Shown here: positions 17,159-25,607 of the stretch, in pieces | How positions within the stretch are numbered: position 1 is the stretch's first letter | How the letters are laid out: each line of letters starts with the position of its first letter | DNA from: Herbaspirillum rubrisubalbicans | GTDB lineage: Bacteria; Pseudomonadota; Gammaproteobacteria; Burkholderiales; Burkholderiaceae_D | Assembly: GCF_003719195.1 (NCBI RefSeq) | Contig: NZ_CP024996.1 | Location: forward strand, 4,030,001 to 4,094,000 | Direction of reading: 5' to 3' | DNA: 64,000 nucleotides | Program-made: the position numbers and the translations under genes | The notes under the pieces: model-generated | The model's database searches: none | What the model was told of the DNA's origin: nothing | What the model saw: the letters and a program-made list of their open reading frames with translations, nothing else

Positions 17159-17818
17159 TCAGTTGCCGGCCAGGCCGGCGGCGATATTGATGGACAGGCC
17201 GATGATGGCGGCGTTGAAGACGAAGCAGATCAGCGAGTGCGCCAGCACCGACTTGCGTAGCGCCCGCGAAGCCACGGCCACGTCGGAGGTCTGCACGGCC
17301 ACGCTGATGGTGAAGGCGAAGTAGAGGAAATCCCAGTAGTTCGGGTTGCGGATGCCTTCGGGAAAACGCAACGGCAGGGCCGCCGCATCATCATCGTCGG
17401 CATAGAACAGGCGCGCATAATGCAGCGTGAAAATGGTGCCGATCAGAGCCCAGGAGCCGAACACGGTAGAGGCCGTGAAGGCATAGCGCAGCAGACGGCC
17501 GCGCTCATCATGATGGCTGCTGCCGCCTAGCTCCAGCAGGATCGCAAGCAAGCTGGCCACTGCCGCCACGCAGACCATCACCAGCACCACGTGGGCGCTT
17601 TCATCCTCGGTCTCGGCCAGGCGCTTGACGGCCTTGGCATCGGCCTTAAACATCATCAGCCACAGACTCAACAGATAGAACCAGACGCCAGCATTCCAGC
17701 CGATCAGGCTGCGGCCTATCCAGGTGCTGGCGGGCAAGAACATGGCGGCGACGATGCCGAGGGCGATGCCGATGAGCAAACGCGGGTGGACCTGGACGAT
17801 ATGGCGGGCGACGGACAT
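17159..17818 (-). CDS. DUF1345 family membrane protein
   Basis: The 219-residue protein has about six hydrophobic segments and the DUF1345 signatures [10 protein letters not shown] and [20 protein letters not shown]. The family consists of inner-membrane proteins of unknown function. ATG 17818 starts just before the first helix; a longer frame upstream adds residues without a ribosome-binding site. It stands between two signalling loci and shows no operon partner. Confidence 0.85.
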   Translation of the reverse strand: MSVARHIVQVHPRLLIGIALGIVAAMFLPASTWIGRSLIGWNAGVWFYLLSLWLMMFKADAKAVKRLAETEDESAHVVLVMVCVAAVASLLAILLELGGSSHHDERGRLLRYAFTASTVFGSWALIGTIFTLHYARLFYADDDDAAALPLRFPEGIRNPNYWDFLYFAFTISVAVQTSDVAVASRALRKSVLAHSLICFVFNAAIIGLSINIAAGLAGN

Positions 17819-17941
17819 TGTTTTTGTTGAGATCAGACTTGATGCAAGCGGCCCAGCGGCACGCAAGAGCTGGACAGTAGCACGCCCGGCTCAAGCCTGC
17901 CAGTCCAGCCTGTGTTCCCGCTCTCGCCCGCTCTTGCCCGC

Positions 17942-18160
17942 CTAGAACTCGTGCTCCTTGAGTGCGCGCTTGGCGCGCTCGCGGGCACTGGCCAGCGCCT
18001 CTTCTTCGGTCGGGAAGATGCCCACCGGGATATAGGTCTCGGCAATCTCGGGCTCGCGCGCCAGCCGCACGAAGACCTGCGCCTCAAAGCCTTGATCGGT
18101 TTTTTCCACCGCGTCATAGCGGGCGATGTGGGTGCCACTTTGCAGAACCTTGTCTGTCAT
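17942..18160 (-). CDS. Small conserved hypothetical protein (72 aa)
   Basis: ATG 18160 follows a perfect AGGAGG with four-base spacing, strong support for translation. The soluble 72-residue product has a beta-rich N-terminal half (RYDAVEKTDQGFEAQVFVRL) and a charged C-terminal helix (EEEALASARERAKRALKE). The pattern recalls small beta-alpha domains that are single genes in Burkholderiales. Function unknown. Confidence 0.7.
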   Translation of the reverse strand: MTDKVLQSGTHIARYDAVEKTDQGFEAQVFVRLAREPEIAETYIPVGIFPTEEEALASARERAKRALKEHEF

Positions 18161-18237
18161 GCTGCCTCCTATATCGGTCACGATGAAGCCATTTGACACA
18201 AGGTCATGCACGAGGTTCGACAGAAAAAGCGCGCTTG

Positions 18238-18279
18238 TCAGAGCACTGAACTCAGTAGTCAGACATCAGAGCTCAGAGT
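18238..18279. repeat. Three 14-bp repeat units abutting a stop codon
   Basis: The units TCAGAGCACTGAAC, TCAGTAGTCAGACA and TCAGAGCTCAGAGT follow one another without gap, and the next TCA is the complement of the TGA stop of the kinase gene at 18280. They belong to the same family as the array at 4511-4608: the third unit matches its last unit at 12 of 14 positions. Confidence 0.8.
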
Positions 18280-19698
18280 TCAGTCCGCCAGCGGAAAGCG
18301 CACCGTGAAGATGGTGCCCTGCCCCTGCTCCTTGCAATCGACGCTGATGACACCGCCATGGTCATGGGCGATCTCGCGCACGATGGCCAGGCCCAGGCCG
18401 CTGCCGGCGATCTTGTCGTTGGCGCGGTAATAGCGGTCGAAGATCAACTCGCGGTGTTCCGGCGCAATGCCGGGGCCGGAGTCTTCCACCGACAGCACCG
18501 TGGCGCCATCCTGTTCCAGGCAGCGCACCGTGACCGTACCCTGCTGCGGCGAATAGCGCACGGCATTGTCGATCAGGTTATCGATCAGGTCGCTCAAGAG
18601 GAAGCGGTCACCGCGCAGGCGCGCCGGCTGCAGGTCGAAACCCAGGTCGATCTGCTTCTTGTCGGCCTCTTCGATGAAGTGCTGCACTGACTCTTCCACC
18701 AGCTTGTCCAGCGACAGTTCTTCGAGCTTGCGGCTTTCGAACAGGCCCGGCTCGGAGCGCGCCAGGGCCAGCAATTGGCGGCTCTGGCGGATCATGCGTT
18801 CCACCGAGGAATTCATCATCGCCAACGAACGGGCCGTGTCGGGCTGGTCATGGTGCTTGTCGTGCAGCAGCTCCAGTTGCAGCTTCAAACCGGTGAGCGG
18901 AGTACGCAACTGGTGCGCCACGTCGGCCATGAAATTCTGCTGGGCCTGTTCACCCTTGTTGATGCGCGCCATCAGTTCGTTCATGGCCACGATCAGCGGT
19001 TGCAACTCCACCGGCGCACCGATGCCATCGATGGCCCCCAGCTTGCCGTGGTCGCGCTGTTCCAGGTTGCGCTGCAGGCTCTTCAAGGGCCGCAGGCCGC
19101 GCCGCACGGCGATCATCACCACCGACAGCGAACCGAAGGTCAGCGCCCCGTCCAGCAGCAGGAAGGACAGCAGGATGGTGTAGTGGGCGCGGTCGCGCTT
19201 GCGGATGGTTTCGGCCACCGCCACCGAAATGACGCCGTTCTTGACCCGCACCTGGATGGCCGAGATACGCACCGGCTCGCCGCGCATCTCGCCGTCATAG
19301 TTGAAGGGACGGTCGTAGGTCTCGCTCTCGGGCAACTGCGGGAATCCCTTGTCGCCCACCAGGATCTCGCCCTGGGTATTGCGCACGGCGAAGAACGTGG
19401 TGTCGGAATGGTTGCTGCGCAGGATCTGCTCGGCCTGCTGGGTCAGTTCGGCGCTGGTGCGTTCCTGCCGGTGCCGCACCTGGGCATACAGGCCCCAGGT
19501 GGAATCCATCAGGTTCTGATCGAAGGCGTGCTGGGCCGGCAGCCAGGCCAACCAATAGGTCAGGCCGGCGCCCACCAGGTTCAACAGCAGCAGCGGCGCG
19601 ATGAGCCATTTGAGCAGGTCGCGCCGGATGCTGGCGCGGGCTGACGAGATGCTGGCCGCCGCCGCAGCCGTTGGTGCTACCTGATCGCTTACCGACAT
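18280..19698 (-). CDS. Sensor histidine kinase, TctE/QseC type
   Basis: The 472-residue inner-membrane kinase has two transmembrane helices (about 30-50 and 172-195) around a periplasmic 2CSK_N-type sensor domain, then a HAMP-like linker, HisKA with H262 in DVAHQLRTPLTG, and HATPase_c (NLIDNAVRY, DSGPGIAPEHRELIF, GSGLGLAIV). It should phosphorylate the OmpR-type regulator encoded 16 nt upstream (19715-20377). The 2CSK_N domain is associated with tricarboxylate-sensing TctE, but the ligand cannot be deduced. Its stop codon lies at the edge of a 14-bp repeat array. Confidence 0.92.
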   Translation of the reverse strand: MSVSDQVAPTAAAAASISSARASIRRDLLKWLIAPLLLLNLVGAGLTYWLAWLPAQHAFDQNLMDSTWGLYAQVRHRQERTSAELTQQAEQILRSNHSDTTFFAVRNTQGEILVGDKGFPQLPESETYDRPFNYDGEMRGEPVRISAIQVRVKNGVISVAVAETIRKRDRAHYTILLSFLLLDGALTFGSLSVVMIAVRRGLRPLKSLQRNLEQRDHGKLGAIDGIGAPVELQPLIVAMNELMARINKGEQAQQNFMADVAHQLRTPLTGLKLQLELLHDKHHDQPDTARSLAMMNSSVERMIRQSRQLLALARSEPGLFESRKLEELSLDKLVEESVQHFIEEADKKQIDLGFDLQPARLRGDRFLLSDLIDNLIDNAVRYSPQQGTVTVRCLEQDGATVLSVEDSGPGIAPEHRELIFDRYYRANDKIAGSGLGLAIVREIAHDHGGVISVDCKEQGQGTIFTVRFPLAD

Positions 19699-19714
19699 GC
19701 CGCGCGGCCCACGC

Positions 19715-20377
19715 TCAGTTTTCGCTCTTTTCGAGCATGTAGCCGAAGCCGCGGATGGTGCGGATCACTACGCCCGAATCGGCAATCTTCAAGCGGATGC
19801 GCGAGACATAGACTTCCACCGCATTGATGGTGAAGTCTTCGCCCCAGGGCAGCACGGCATCGATGATCTGCTGCTTGGAGACCACGCGCGAGGCGTGTTG
19901 CATCAGGTATTCCAGCACCGTCCACTCGCGCAGCGACAGCTCGATCTTGCGGCCATCGATCTCGGCGCGTTTGGTGGCGTTGTCCAGCGACAGGCCCCCC
20001 ACCGACAGTTGCGCCGGCTGCGGCGCGCTGCGGCGGATCAAGGCCTTGATGCGCGCCACCAGCTCAGGCGTGGCGAAGGGCTTGACCAGGTAATCGTCGG
20101 CGCCCAGCTCCAGACCGTGCACGCGGTCGGGGATGGTGTCACGGGCCGTCAGCAGCAGCACCGGGGTATTGTTGCCGGCCGCACGCATCCGCCGCAGGAC
20201 CTCGAAACCATCGATACCGGGCAAGCCGATATCGAGCACCAGCACGGCCGCGTTGAAACGCTGCGACAGCGCATCGTTGCCGTTGTTGACGGTATGCACG
20301 GTGAAACCATGCGAATTGAGCACGCGCGACAGGCCGTCGGTGAGCACCGGGTCGTCTTCGACCAGCAAAACATTCAT
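19715..20377 (-). CDS. OmpR-family response regulator
   Basis: The 220-residue protein has a receiver domain (acidic pair D8-D9, phospho-acceptor D49 in LVLDIGLPG, conserved Lys in YLVKPF) and a C-terminal winged helix (LSLREWTVLEYLMQH, VYVSRIRLKI, IRTIRGFGYML). It is the partner of the downstream kinase and the first gene of the pair. ATG 20377 begins directly at the conserved MNVLLVEDD; upstream in-frame sequence is not domain-like. The divergent neighbour is a Fur-controlled siderophore receptor, so the targets may include it, but no operator repeat was identified. Confidence 0.92.
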   Translation of the reverse strand: MNVLLVEDDPVLTDGLSRVLNSHGFTVHTVNNGNDALSQRFNAAVLVLDIGLPGIDGFEVLRRMRAAGNNTPVLLLTARDTIPDRVHGLELGADDYLVKPFATPELVARIKALIRRSAPQPAQLSVGGLSLDNATKRAEIDGRKIELSLREWTVLEYLMQHASRVVSKQQIIDAVLPWGEDFTINAVEVYVSRIRLKIADSGVVIRTIRGFGYMLEKSEN

Positions 20378-20739
20378 AGGGGACTTCGGTAGAAAAAACA
20401 GCGCAAAACATCTGCGTGACCGCAGCATCGTATTGCAGCCCGGACGATGCTGCAAATCGGGCATTACCCCAAGCCGGGAAGGAGGTGCGCAGAGTGTTAC
20501 TTTTTTGTCACACTCAGTTCTACGTCAGCCTGTCGACAGCTTTTTGTCAGACTCAAGCCTTAATCTTGGCAACTGTGCGAATGCGAATCCTTATCATTCG
20601 CGCATCTACTAAAAAACTGGTTGTCAGCCAGCCAAACGGCCTTCTTGTCGAAGGACGGAGTAGCCAGCCATTGGGGCCGATCCTGCGCAAGCGGGATCGG
20701 CCTCGCGTTTCCTACTCCATCCACATCGCCAAGAAAAAC
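20378..20739. other. Divergent regulatory region, response regulator / siderophore receptor
   Basis: This 362-bp region separates the OmpR-type regulator from the receptor gene. It contains AT-rich patches around 20500-20560 with three TTTTTGTCA-like motifs (20506, 20522 region, 20541) and the Fur box at 20577-20601. About 140 nt of leader follow the Fur box. No ORF is convincing. Confidence 0.6.
20577..20601 (+). promoter_or_regulatory. Fur box upstream of the siderophore receptor
   Basis: GCGAAT-GCGAAT-C-CTTATC-ATTCGC reads as two direct hexamers facing two inverted ones, matching the GATAAT-type Fur array at 17 of 24 hexamer positions. A TTGGCA hexamer (20566-20571) just upstream could be the -35, so bound Fur would cover the promoter core and repress in iron-replete cells. 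Confidence 0.7.
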
Positions 20740-22962
20740 ATGAATCGTCTCACGCCGATCGCCGCCGCACTGGTGGCCAGCTTTGCCGCCCCCCTGCCCT
20801 TGTATGCGCAGCAGGTTTCCTCCCCCAGCAGCGCTGCTGCCGCCAGCCCGCAATTGGCCCCGGTCACGGTGGAAGGCCGCCGTGATGACTTCGCCAGTAC
20901 CGGCACGGCCATCACCAAGCTACCGGCCGACCTGCATGACGTACCGCAATCGGTGACGGTGGTCAACAAGGCGCAGATGCAGTCGCAGGGCGTGAGCTCC
21001 CTGGCCGATGCGCTGCGCAACGTTTCCGGCATCACCCTGGGCGGCGCCGAAGGCGGCCAGATCGGCAACAACATCAACCTCAACGGTTTCTCGGCGCGCA
21101 CCGACATCTACCTGGATGGCTTCCGCGACCGTGGCCAGTACTACCGCGACACCTTCGCCATCGACGAAGTCGAAGTATTGATGGGCCCGTCCTCGATGCT
21201 GTTTGGTCGTGGCTCCACCGGCGGCATCATCAACCAGGTCAGCAAGAAGGCCAACCTGAAGGCCGCCACCGAAGTCTCGGGCTCGGTCACCACCAATGGC
21301 CTGGTGCGTACCACCGCTGACGTCAACCATCCACTGTCGGATACCTCGGCCGTGCGCGTCGAAGCCATGGCCCAGAACGGCCCGGCCAGCACCCGCAACC
21401 AGAGCGACGTGCAAGACTTCGGCCTGGCGGGGTCCTACGTCTGGGGTATCGGCACCCCCACCGAAATTACCCTCTCGGCCCTGCTGCAGCACAACCAGGA
21501 CCAGCCCGACTATGGCGTGCCGCCACTCAACGGCCATCCCGCCAATGTCGGCCGCGATACCGCCTATGGCTTGAACAGTGACCGCACGATCCAGGATGTG
21601 GCCTCATTGAACGCCGGCATCAAGCACAAGATCGCCCCGGACGTCACCCTGCGCAGCCAGACCCAATTCAACTACGTCCACACCGACGCCGTAGAAACCG
21701 CGCCCAACACCATCGGCACGATCACCTCTAACGGTTTCACCCCGCTGTCCAATGCCAGCAGCAGCCTGCCCTTGTCCAGTCTCTTCGTGCGCGCCCAGAG
21801 CCATGATCGCAGCATCCACGACTACTCCATCTTCAACCAGACCGAACTGGCGGCCAAGTTCACCACCGGCAGCATCAAGCACGACGCCCTGGTCGGGGTG
21901 GAAGTGGGCCATGATGGCTACGACAACCAGAGCTACTACCGCAACGGCAGTTGCAATGGCCGCTCGCTGAACACGGCCGGCTCCACCAGCGGCTATCTGG
22001 ATTGCGTGAACCTGGCCAATCCGGTCTACAGTGCCGCCGGCGCCAGCACCGCCGACACCGTCGGCAACCATGCCGGTGGCAGCGCCAATACCATTGCCGC
22101 CTACGTGGGCGACACCATCGAACTGGTACCGCAATTCAAGCTGGTCGGCGGCCTGCGCTATGACCGCTACATCGCCAGCATCAGCAACTCCATCAATTCC
22201 ACCAACAACAGTTCTTCCACCGCCCTGGCCGCAGCCAACCAGACCGTCAATTTCCTGAGCGTGCGCTCGGGCGCGATCTGGGAACCCAGCGCGGCGCAGT
22301 CCTACTACCTGTCGTATGGCACCTCCTTCAATCCCTCGCTGGAACAGTTGACCGGCACCGCGGGCCAGCAGAACCTGGACCCGGAAAAGAACCGGTCCTA
22401 TGAACTGGGCGGCAAGTGGGACGTGGCTGAAGGCGTGGCATTGACGGCCGCCGCCTTCCAGATCACCAAGGAAAACGCCCGCAGCCAGGTCGGCACCGGC
22501 GTCTACGCGCTGGCCGGTACGGTGCGCGTCAACGGTGCGCGCGCCGGCGCGACGGGTCGCATCACCCGCCACTGGCAGGTGGCCGCCAACTACACCTACC
22601 TGGATGCCAAGGTGGTGGGCGGCGCCGTGGCCGACACCTCGGTGGGCAAGGTACCCATCAATACCCCCAAGCACACCTTCACGCTCTGGAGCACCTACGA
22701 CCTGGCGCCGCACTGGCAGGTCGGCGGCGGCGCCAACTACATGTCGCAGCGCTATGCCAACGCCACCAACACCGTGCAGGTGGGCGGCTACACCCGTTAC
22801 GACGCCATGCTGGCCTACACCACCAAGGCCTACGACATCCGCCTGAACCTGTACAACCTGACCAACAAGATGTATTACGATGCCCTGATCCAGTCCGATG
22901 GCGGTCGTTCGGTTCCCGGTTCGGGCCGCACCGCGATGCTGTCGCTGACCTATCGTATGTAA
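20740..22962 (+). CDS. fiu: TonB-dependent catecholate siderophore receptor (Fiu-like)
   Basis: The 740-residue outer-membrane protein has a signal peptide ending at LYAQQ, an N-terminal TonB-box/plug region (TVEGRRDDF, DVPQSVTVV, LRNVSGITLGGAEGGQ, DIYLDGFRDRGQYYRD) and a C-terminal beta barrel ending in LSLTYRM. It should import ferric catecholates with TonB energy. The catecholate-receptor plug and the adjacent piuC gene match the fiu-ybiX arrangement of E. coli and piuA-piuC of Pseudomonas. The terminal residue is Met rather than the usual aromatic one. ATG 20740 lies after AAGAAAAAC; the Fur box upstream predicts iron repression. Confidence 0.92.
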   Translation: MNRLTPIAAALVASFAAPLPLYAQQVSSPSSAAAASPQLAPVTVEGRRDDFASTGTAITKLPADLHDVPQSVTVVNKAQMQSQGVSSLADALRNVSGITLGGAEGGQIGNNINLNGFSARTDIYLDGFRDRGQYYRDTFAIDEVEVLMGPSSMLFGRGSTGGIINQVSKKANLKAATEVSGSVTTNGLVRTTADVNHPLSDTSAVRVEAMAQNGPASTRNQSDVQDFGLAGSYVWGIGTPTEITLSALLQHNQDQPDYGVPPLNGHPANVGRDTAYGLNSDRTIQDVASLNAGIKHKIAPDVTLRSQTQFNYVHTDAVETAPNTIGTITSNGFTPLSNASSSLPLSSLFVRAQSHDRSIHDYSIFNQTELAAKFTTGSIKHDALVGVEVGHDGYDNQSYYRNGSCNGRSLNTAGSTSGYLDCVNLANPVYSAAGASTADTVGNHAGGSANTIAAYVGDTIELVPQFKLVGGLRYDRYIASISNSINSTNNSSSTALAAANQTVNFLSVRSGAIWEPSAAQSYYLSYGTSFNPSLEQLTGTAGQQNLDPEKNRSYELGGKWDVAEGVALTAAAFQITKENARSQVGTGVYALAGTVRVNGARAGATGRITRHWQVAANYTYLDAKVVGGAVADTSVGKVPINTPKHTFTLWSTYDLAPHWQVGGGANYMSQRYANATNTVQVGGYTRYDAMLAYTTKAYDIRLNLYNLTNKMYYDALIQSDGGRSVPGSGRTAMLSLTYRM

Positions 22963-22990
22963 GCAAAACCTGCAAGAAGGAAACGCGCCC

Positions 22991-23677
22991 ATGCTCATCA
23001 CCATCCCTCAACTACTCGACCCGCAAGCCTTGCAAGCGGTACGCAAGCTGCTCAATGAGGCCGGCGAGGCCTGGGTGGATGGGCGCGTGACGGCCGGCTA
23101 TCAGGGGGCGCCGGTCAAGTTCAACCAGCAGATCGATGAACGCTCGGAACTGGCCCAGCGCTGCCAGCACATCATCGTCAGCGCGCTGGAGCGGCATCCG
23201 CGCTTCATTAGCGCGGCCCTGCCCAATCTCATCTATCCGCCCATGTTCAACCGCTATGGCCAGGGCATGAACTTTGGCGCGCATGTGGATGGCAGCGTGC
23301 GCATCCATCCGCACAACGGCCGCAAGCTGCGCACCGATGTCTCGGCCACGCTGTTTCTGGCCGATCCGGCCGACTACGACGGTGGCGAACTGCAGATCGA
23401 AGACACCTATGGAATGCACAGCGTCAAGCTGGCTGCCGGCGACATGGTGCTCTACCCCGCCACCAGCCTGCATACCGTGACCCCGGTCACGCGCGGGGTG
23501 CGCATGGGATGTTTCTTCTGGGTGCAAAGCCTGGTGCGCGACGACGCCCAGCGCCAGTTGCTGTTCGAGATGGATAACGCCATCCAGCGCCTGAACCAGA
23601 CCGAGGCCGACGCCCTGGCCCGGCGCACGCTGGTGGGGTGCTATCACAACCTGCTGCGGCAATGGAGCGATACCTGA
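22991..23677 (+). CDS. piuC: PKHD-type Fe(II)/2-oxoglutarate hydroxylase
   Basis: The 228-residue protein is a YbiX/PiuC dioxygenase. Iron ligands H98 and D100 (GAHVDGSVR) and H161 (SLHTVTPVTRG) are present, and R171 probably binds 2-oxoglutarate. PiuC genes sit beside catecholate receptors and affect their function; the substrate is uncertain. It follows the receptor by 28 nt with AAGGAAA before the ATG, so the two genes are almost certainly one Fur-regulated operon. Confidence 0.93.
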   Translation: MLITIPQLLDPQALQAVRKLLNEAGEAWVDGRVTAGYQGAPVKFNQQIDERSELAQRCQHIIVSALERHPRFISAALPNLIYPPMFNRYGQGMNFGAHVDGSVRIHPHNGRKLRTDVSATLFLADPADYDGGELQIEDTYGMHSVKLAAGDMVLYPATSLHTVTPVTRGVRMGCFFWVQSLVRDDAQRQLLFEMDNAIQRLNQTEADALARRTLVGCYHNLLRQWSDT

Positions 23678-23690
23678 TCGCCCCTCCCTG

Positions 23691-23720
23691 CAAATGATTT
23701 ATATCGTTTAGTTAAATTAA
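23691..23720. repeat. AT-rich motif, copy 1
   Basis: CAAATGATTTATATCG followed by TTTAGTTAAATTAA lies between piuC and the ABC permease stop. It shares AAATGA, TTTAGTTAA and TTAA in order with the motif at 25544-25563, so the two copies flank the ABC permease/ATPase pair. No known element. Confidence 0.45.
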
Positions 23721-23730
23721 CGCGAGCCCA

Positions 23731-24585
23731 TCAGAAGGCCTGCGGACGCCACTTCAACAGACGTCGCTCCAGCGCGTGCAACAACCAGTCCGCCGCCAGC
23801 GCCACCACGGCCAGCACGATCATGGCGGCAAACACGCCGCTGGCATTGAAGGCGCCCTGGGCGGTCGAGATCAGCAGGCCGATGCCCTGCTTGGACCCCA
23901 GGAATTCGCCTACCACCGCGCCCACCAGTGCAAAGCCGAAACTCACGTGCAGGCTGGCCAGGATCCATGACAGCGCCGAGGGGATCACCACGGCCATGGT
24001 CACCTGGCGGCGCGAGGCGCCCAGGATCTGGGCATTGGCGATCATGTAGCGGTCAGCCTCGCGCACGCCCTGGAAGGCATTGGCGAACACCACGAAGAAC
24101 ACCATCACCACCGCCAGCGCCACCTTGGAGGCCATGCCCAGGCCAAAGGCGATGACGAAGATGGAGCCCAGCACCACCCGCGGAATCGAATTGGCAATTT
24201 GGATATAGAGACTGAAGACATCCGAGAGCAACTTGTTGCGCCCCAGGACGATGCCGGCGATGACGCCGGCCACCGAGCCGATCAGAAATCCCAATACCGT
24301 TTCTTCCAGCGTCACCAGCACCTGGGTCCACAGCGGCCCCTGTGAAGTCCCTTCGACCATCCAGTCATAGATCTGCGCCACGATCAGGCTGGGTTGCGAA
24401 AAGAAGAAGGGATCGATCCAGCCGATGCGCGCACAGACTTCCCAGCCGCCCAGCACGATCACCAGGATGGCGATGCGCAGGCCGATGACCAGGTGGCGCC
24501 GTGCGCGGATCTTGCGCTGGGCCTCGGCTTCGACGGCGGCGATATCCATCGTCGCGGCGTTGTGGCTGGCTTGAGCTTGTGTCAT
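23731..24585 (-). CDS. ABC transporter permease (SsuC/TauC type)
   Basis: The 284-residue inner-membrane permease has about six helices and the BPD_transp_1 loop with the EAA-like motif (READRYMIANAQILGASRRQVTMAVVIPSALSWIL, residues about 185-215) that contacts the ATPase. It belongs to the nitrate/sulfonate/taurine/pyrimidine-precursor group. The ATPase gene lies 67 nt upstream and two binding-protein genes precede that, so it completes an importer. Substrate unknown. Confidence 0.9.
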   Translation of the reverse strand: MTQAQASHNAATMDIAAVEAEAQRKIRARRHLVIGLRIAILVIVLGGWEVCARIGWIDPFFFSQPSLIVAQIYDWMVEGTSQGPLWTQVLVTLEETVLGFLIGSVAGVIAGIVLGRNKLLSDVFSLYIQIANSIPRVVLGSIFVIAFGLGMASKVALAVVMVFFVVFANAFQGVREADRYMIANAQILGASRRQVTMAVVIPSALSWILASLHVSFGFALVGAVVGEFLGSKQGIGLLISTAQGAFNASGVFAAMIVLAVVALAADWLLHALERRLLKWRPQAF

Positions 24586-24652
24586 GAGAGTCCCCTGTAT
24601 TTTTTCAAAATGATGTTCGACGTTGGTCAGTGCGCTTCCATGTGGACAGGCA

Positions 24653-25480
24653 TCACGCGATATGCACTTCTTCGCGCAGATCGGCCCAGATGCGGCGCGA
24701 GAGATCGATGAAGCGCTGTTCGTAGCGCACCTCTTCCATCACCCGCGGGCGCGGCAGGTCGATCGGGTAGACGCTCTTCAAGGTGGCCGGGCGGGCGGTC
24801 AAGACATAGACCTTGTCAGCCAGGGCGATAGCTTCTTCCAGGTCATGGGTGACGAACACCACCGAGCCGGAATGGGCCGACCACAGGCGCAGCAGTTCAT
24901 CCTGCATCAGGGTGCGGGTCTGCATGTCCAACGCCGAGAAGGGTTCATCCATCAACAGGATCTCGGGGCTATTGATGAAGGTCTGGGCCAGCGCCACGCG
25001 CTTGCGCATCCCGCCCGAGAGCTGGTGCGGATAATGGTCGCCGAACTTGTCCAAGCCCACGCGGCGGATCCATTCATCGGCCAGCGCGTGTGCCTGCGCC
25101 TTGGGCTGGCCACGGAACAGGGGCCCGGCAGCGACGTTGTCGCGCACGCTGCGCCAGGGGAAGACGGCATCGTTCTGGAACACGAAACCGATGCGCGGAT
25201 CGATGCCATCGACCACCTGGCCCATCACCCGCACCTCGCCCAGGGTCGGCTTCAACAAGCCAGTGATGAGCGAGAGCGTGGTCGATTTTCCGCAACCGGT
25301 GGGGCCGACCACGGCCACGAATTCGCCGCGCGCCACGCTCATGGAAAAGTCGCGCAGCGCCACCGTGGCACGGCCATCGGCAGTGATGAAGCGGCAGCTC
25401 ACGTTGCGCAGTTCGATGGCCGGAGTGGCCTGGGCAGCCTGACTGGCGGGAGTGAAGGCGTGCTGGTTGATCGCGTTCAT
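24653..25480 (-). CDS. ABC transporter ATP-binding protein (SsuB/TauB type)
   Basis: The 275-residue ATPase carries Walker A GPTGCGKST (near residue 60), the signature LSGGMRKRVALAQ, Walker B ILLMDEPFSALD and the H-loop VTHDLEEAI. It energises the importer with the permease at 23731. The FPWRSVRDNVAAGP segment after the Q-loop is typical of the nitrate/sulfonate/taurine class. ATG 25480 gives a 20-residue Ala/Gln-rich lead before the domain. Confidence 0.92.
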   Translation of the reverse strand: MNAINQHAFTPASQAAQATPAIELRNVSCRFITADGRATVALRDFSMSVARGEFVAVVGPTGCGKSTTLSLITGLLKPTLGEVRVMGQVVDGIDPRIGFVFQNDAVFPWRSVRDNVAAGPLFRGQPKAQAHALADEWIRRVGLDKFGDHYPHQLSGGMRKRVALAQTFINSPEILLMDEPFSALDMQTRTLMQDELLRLWSAHSGSVVFVTHDLEEAIALADKVYVLTARPATLKSVYPIDLPRPRVMEEVRYEQRFIDLSRRIWADLREEVHIA

Positions 25481-25543
25481 CGGAAGACTCTTTCCTGGCT
25501 TGAGGTTGAGTGCACCCCTGACGCGCCGCGGCGCATCATGGCG

Positions 25544-25563
25544 TAAATGATTTAGTTAATTAA
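25544..25563. repeat. AT-rich motif, copy 2
   Basis: TAAATGATTTAGTTAATTAA lies about 65 bp upstream of the ATPase start, between it and the first binding-protein gene. It contains the 8-bp palindrome TTAATTAA and matches the motif at 23691 with a short internal gap. It could include a promoter or regulator site for the ATPase-permease pair. Confidence 0.4.
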
Positions 25564-25607
25564 AAGGACGACTGACCAGTCGGCCAGCCCGTCATTGACT
25601 TCATGAA

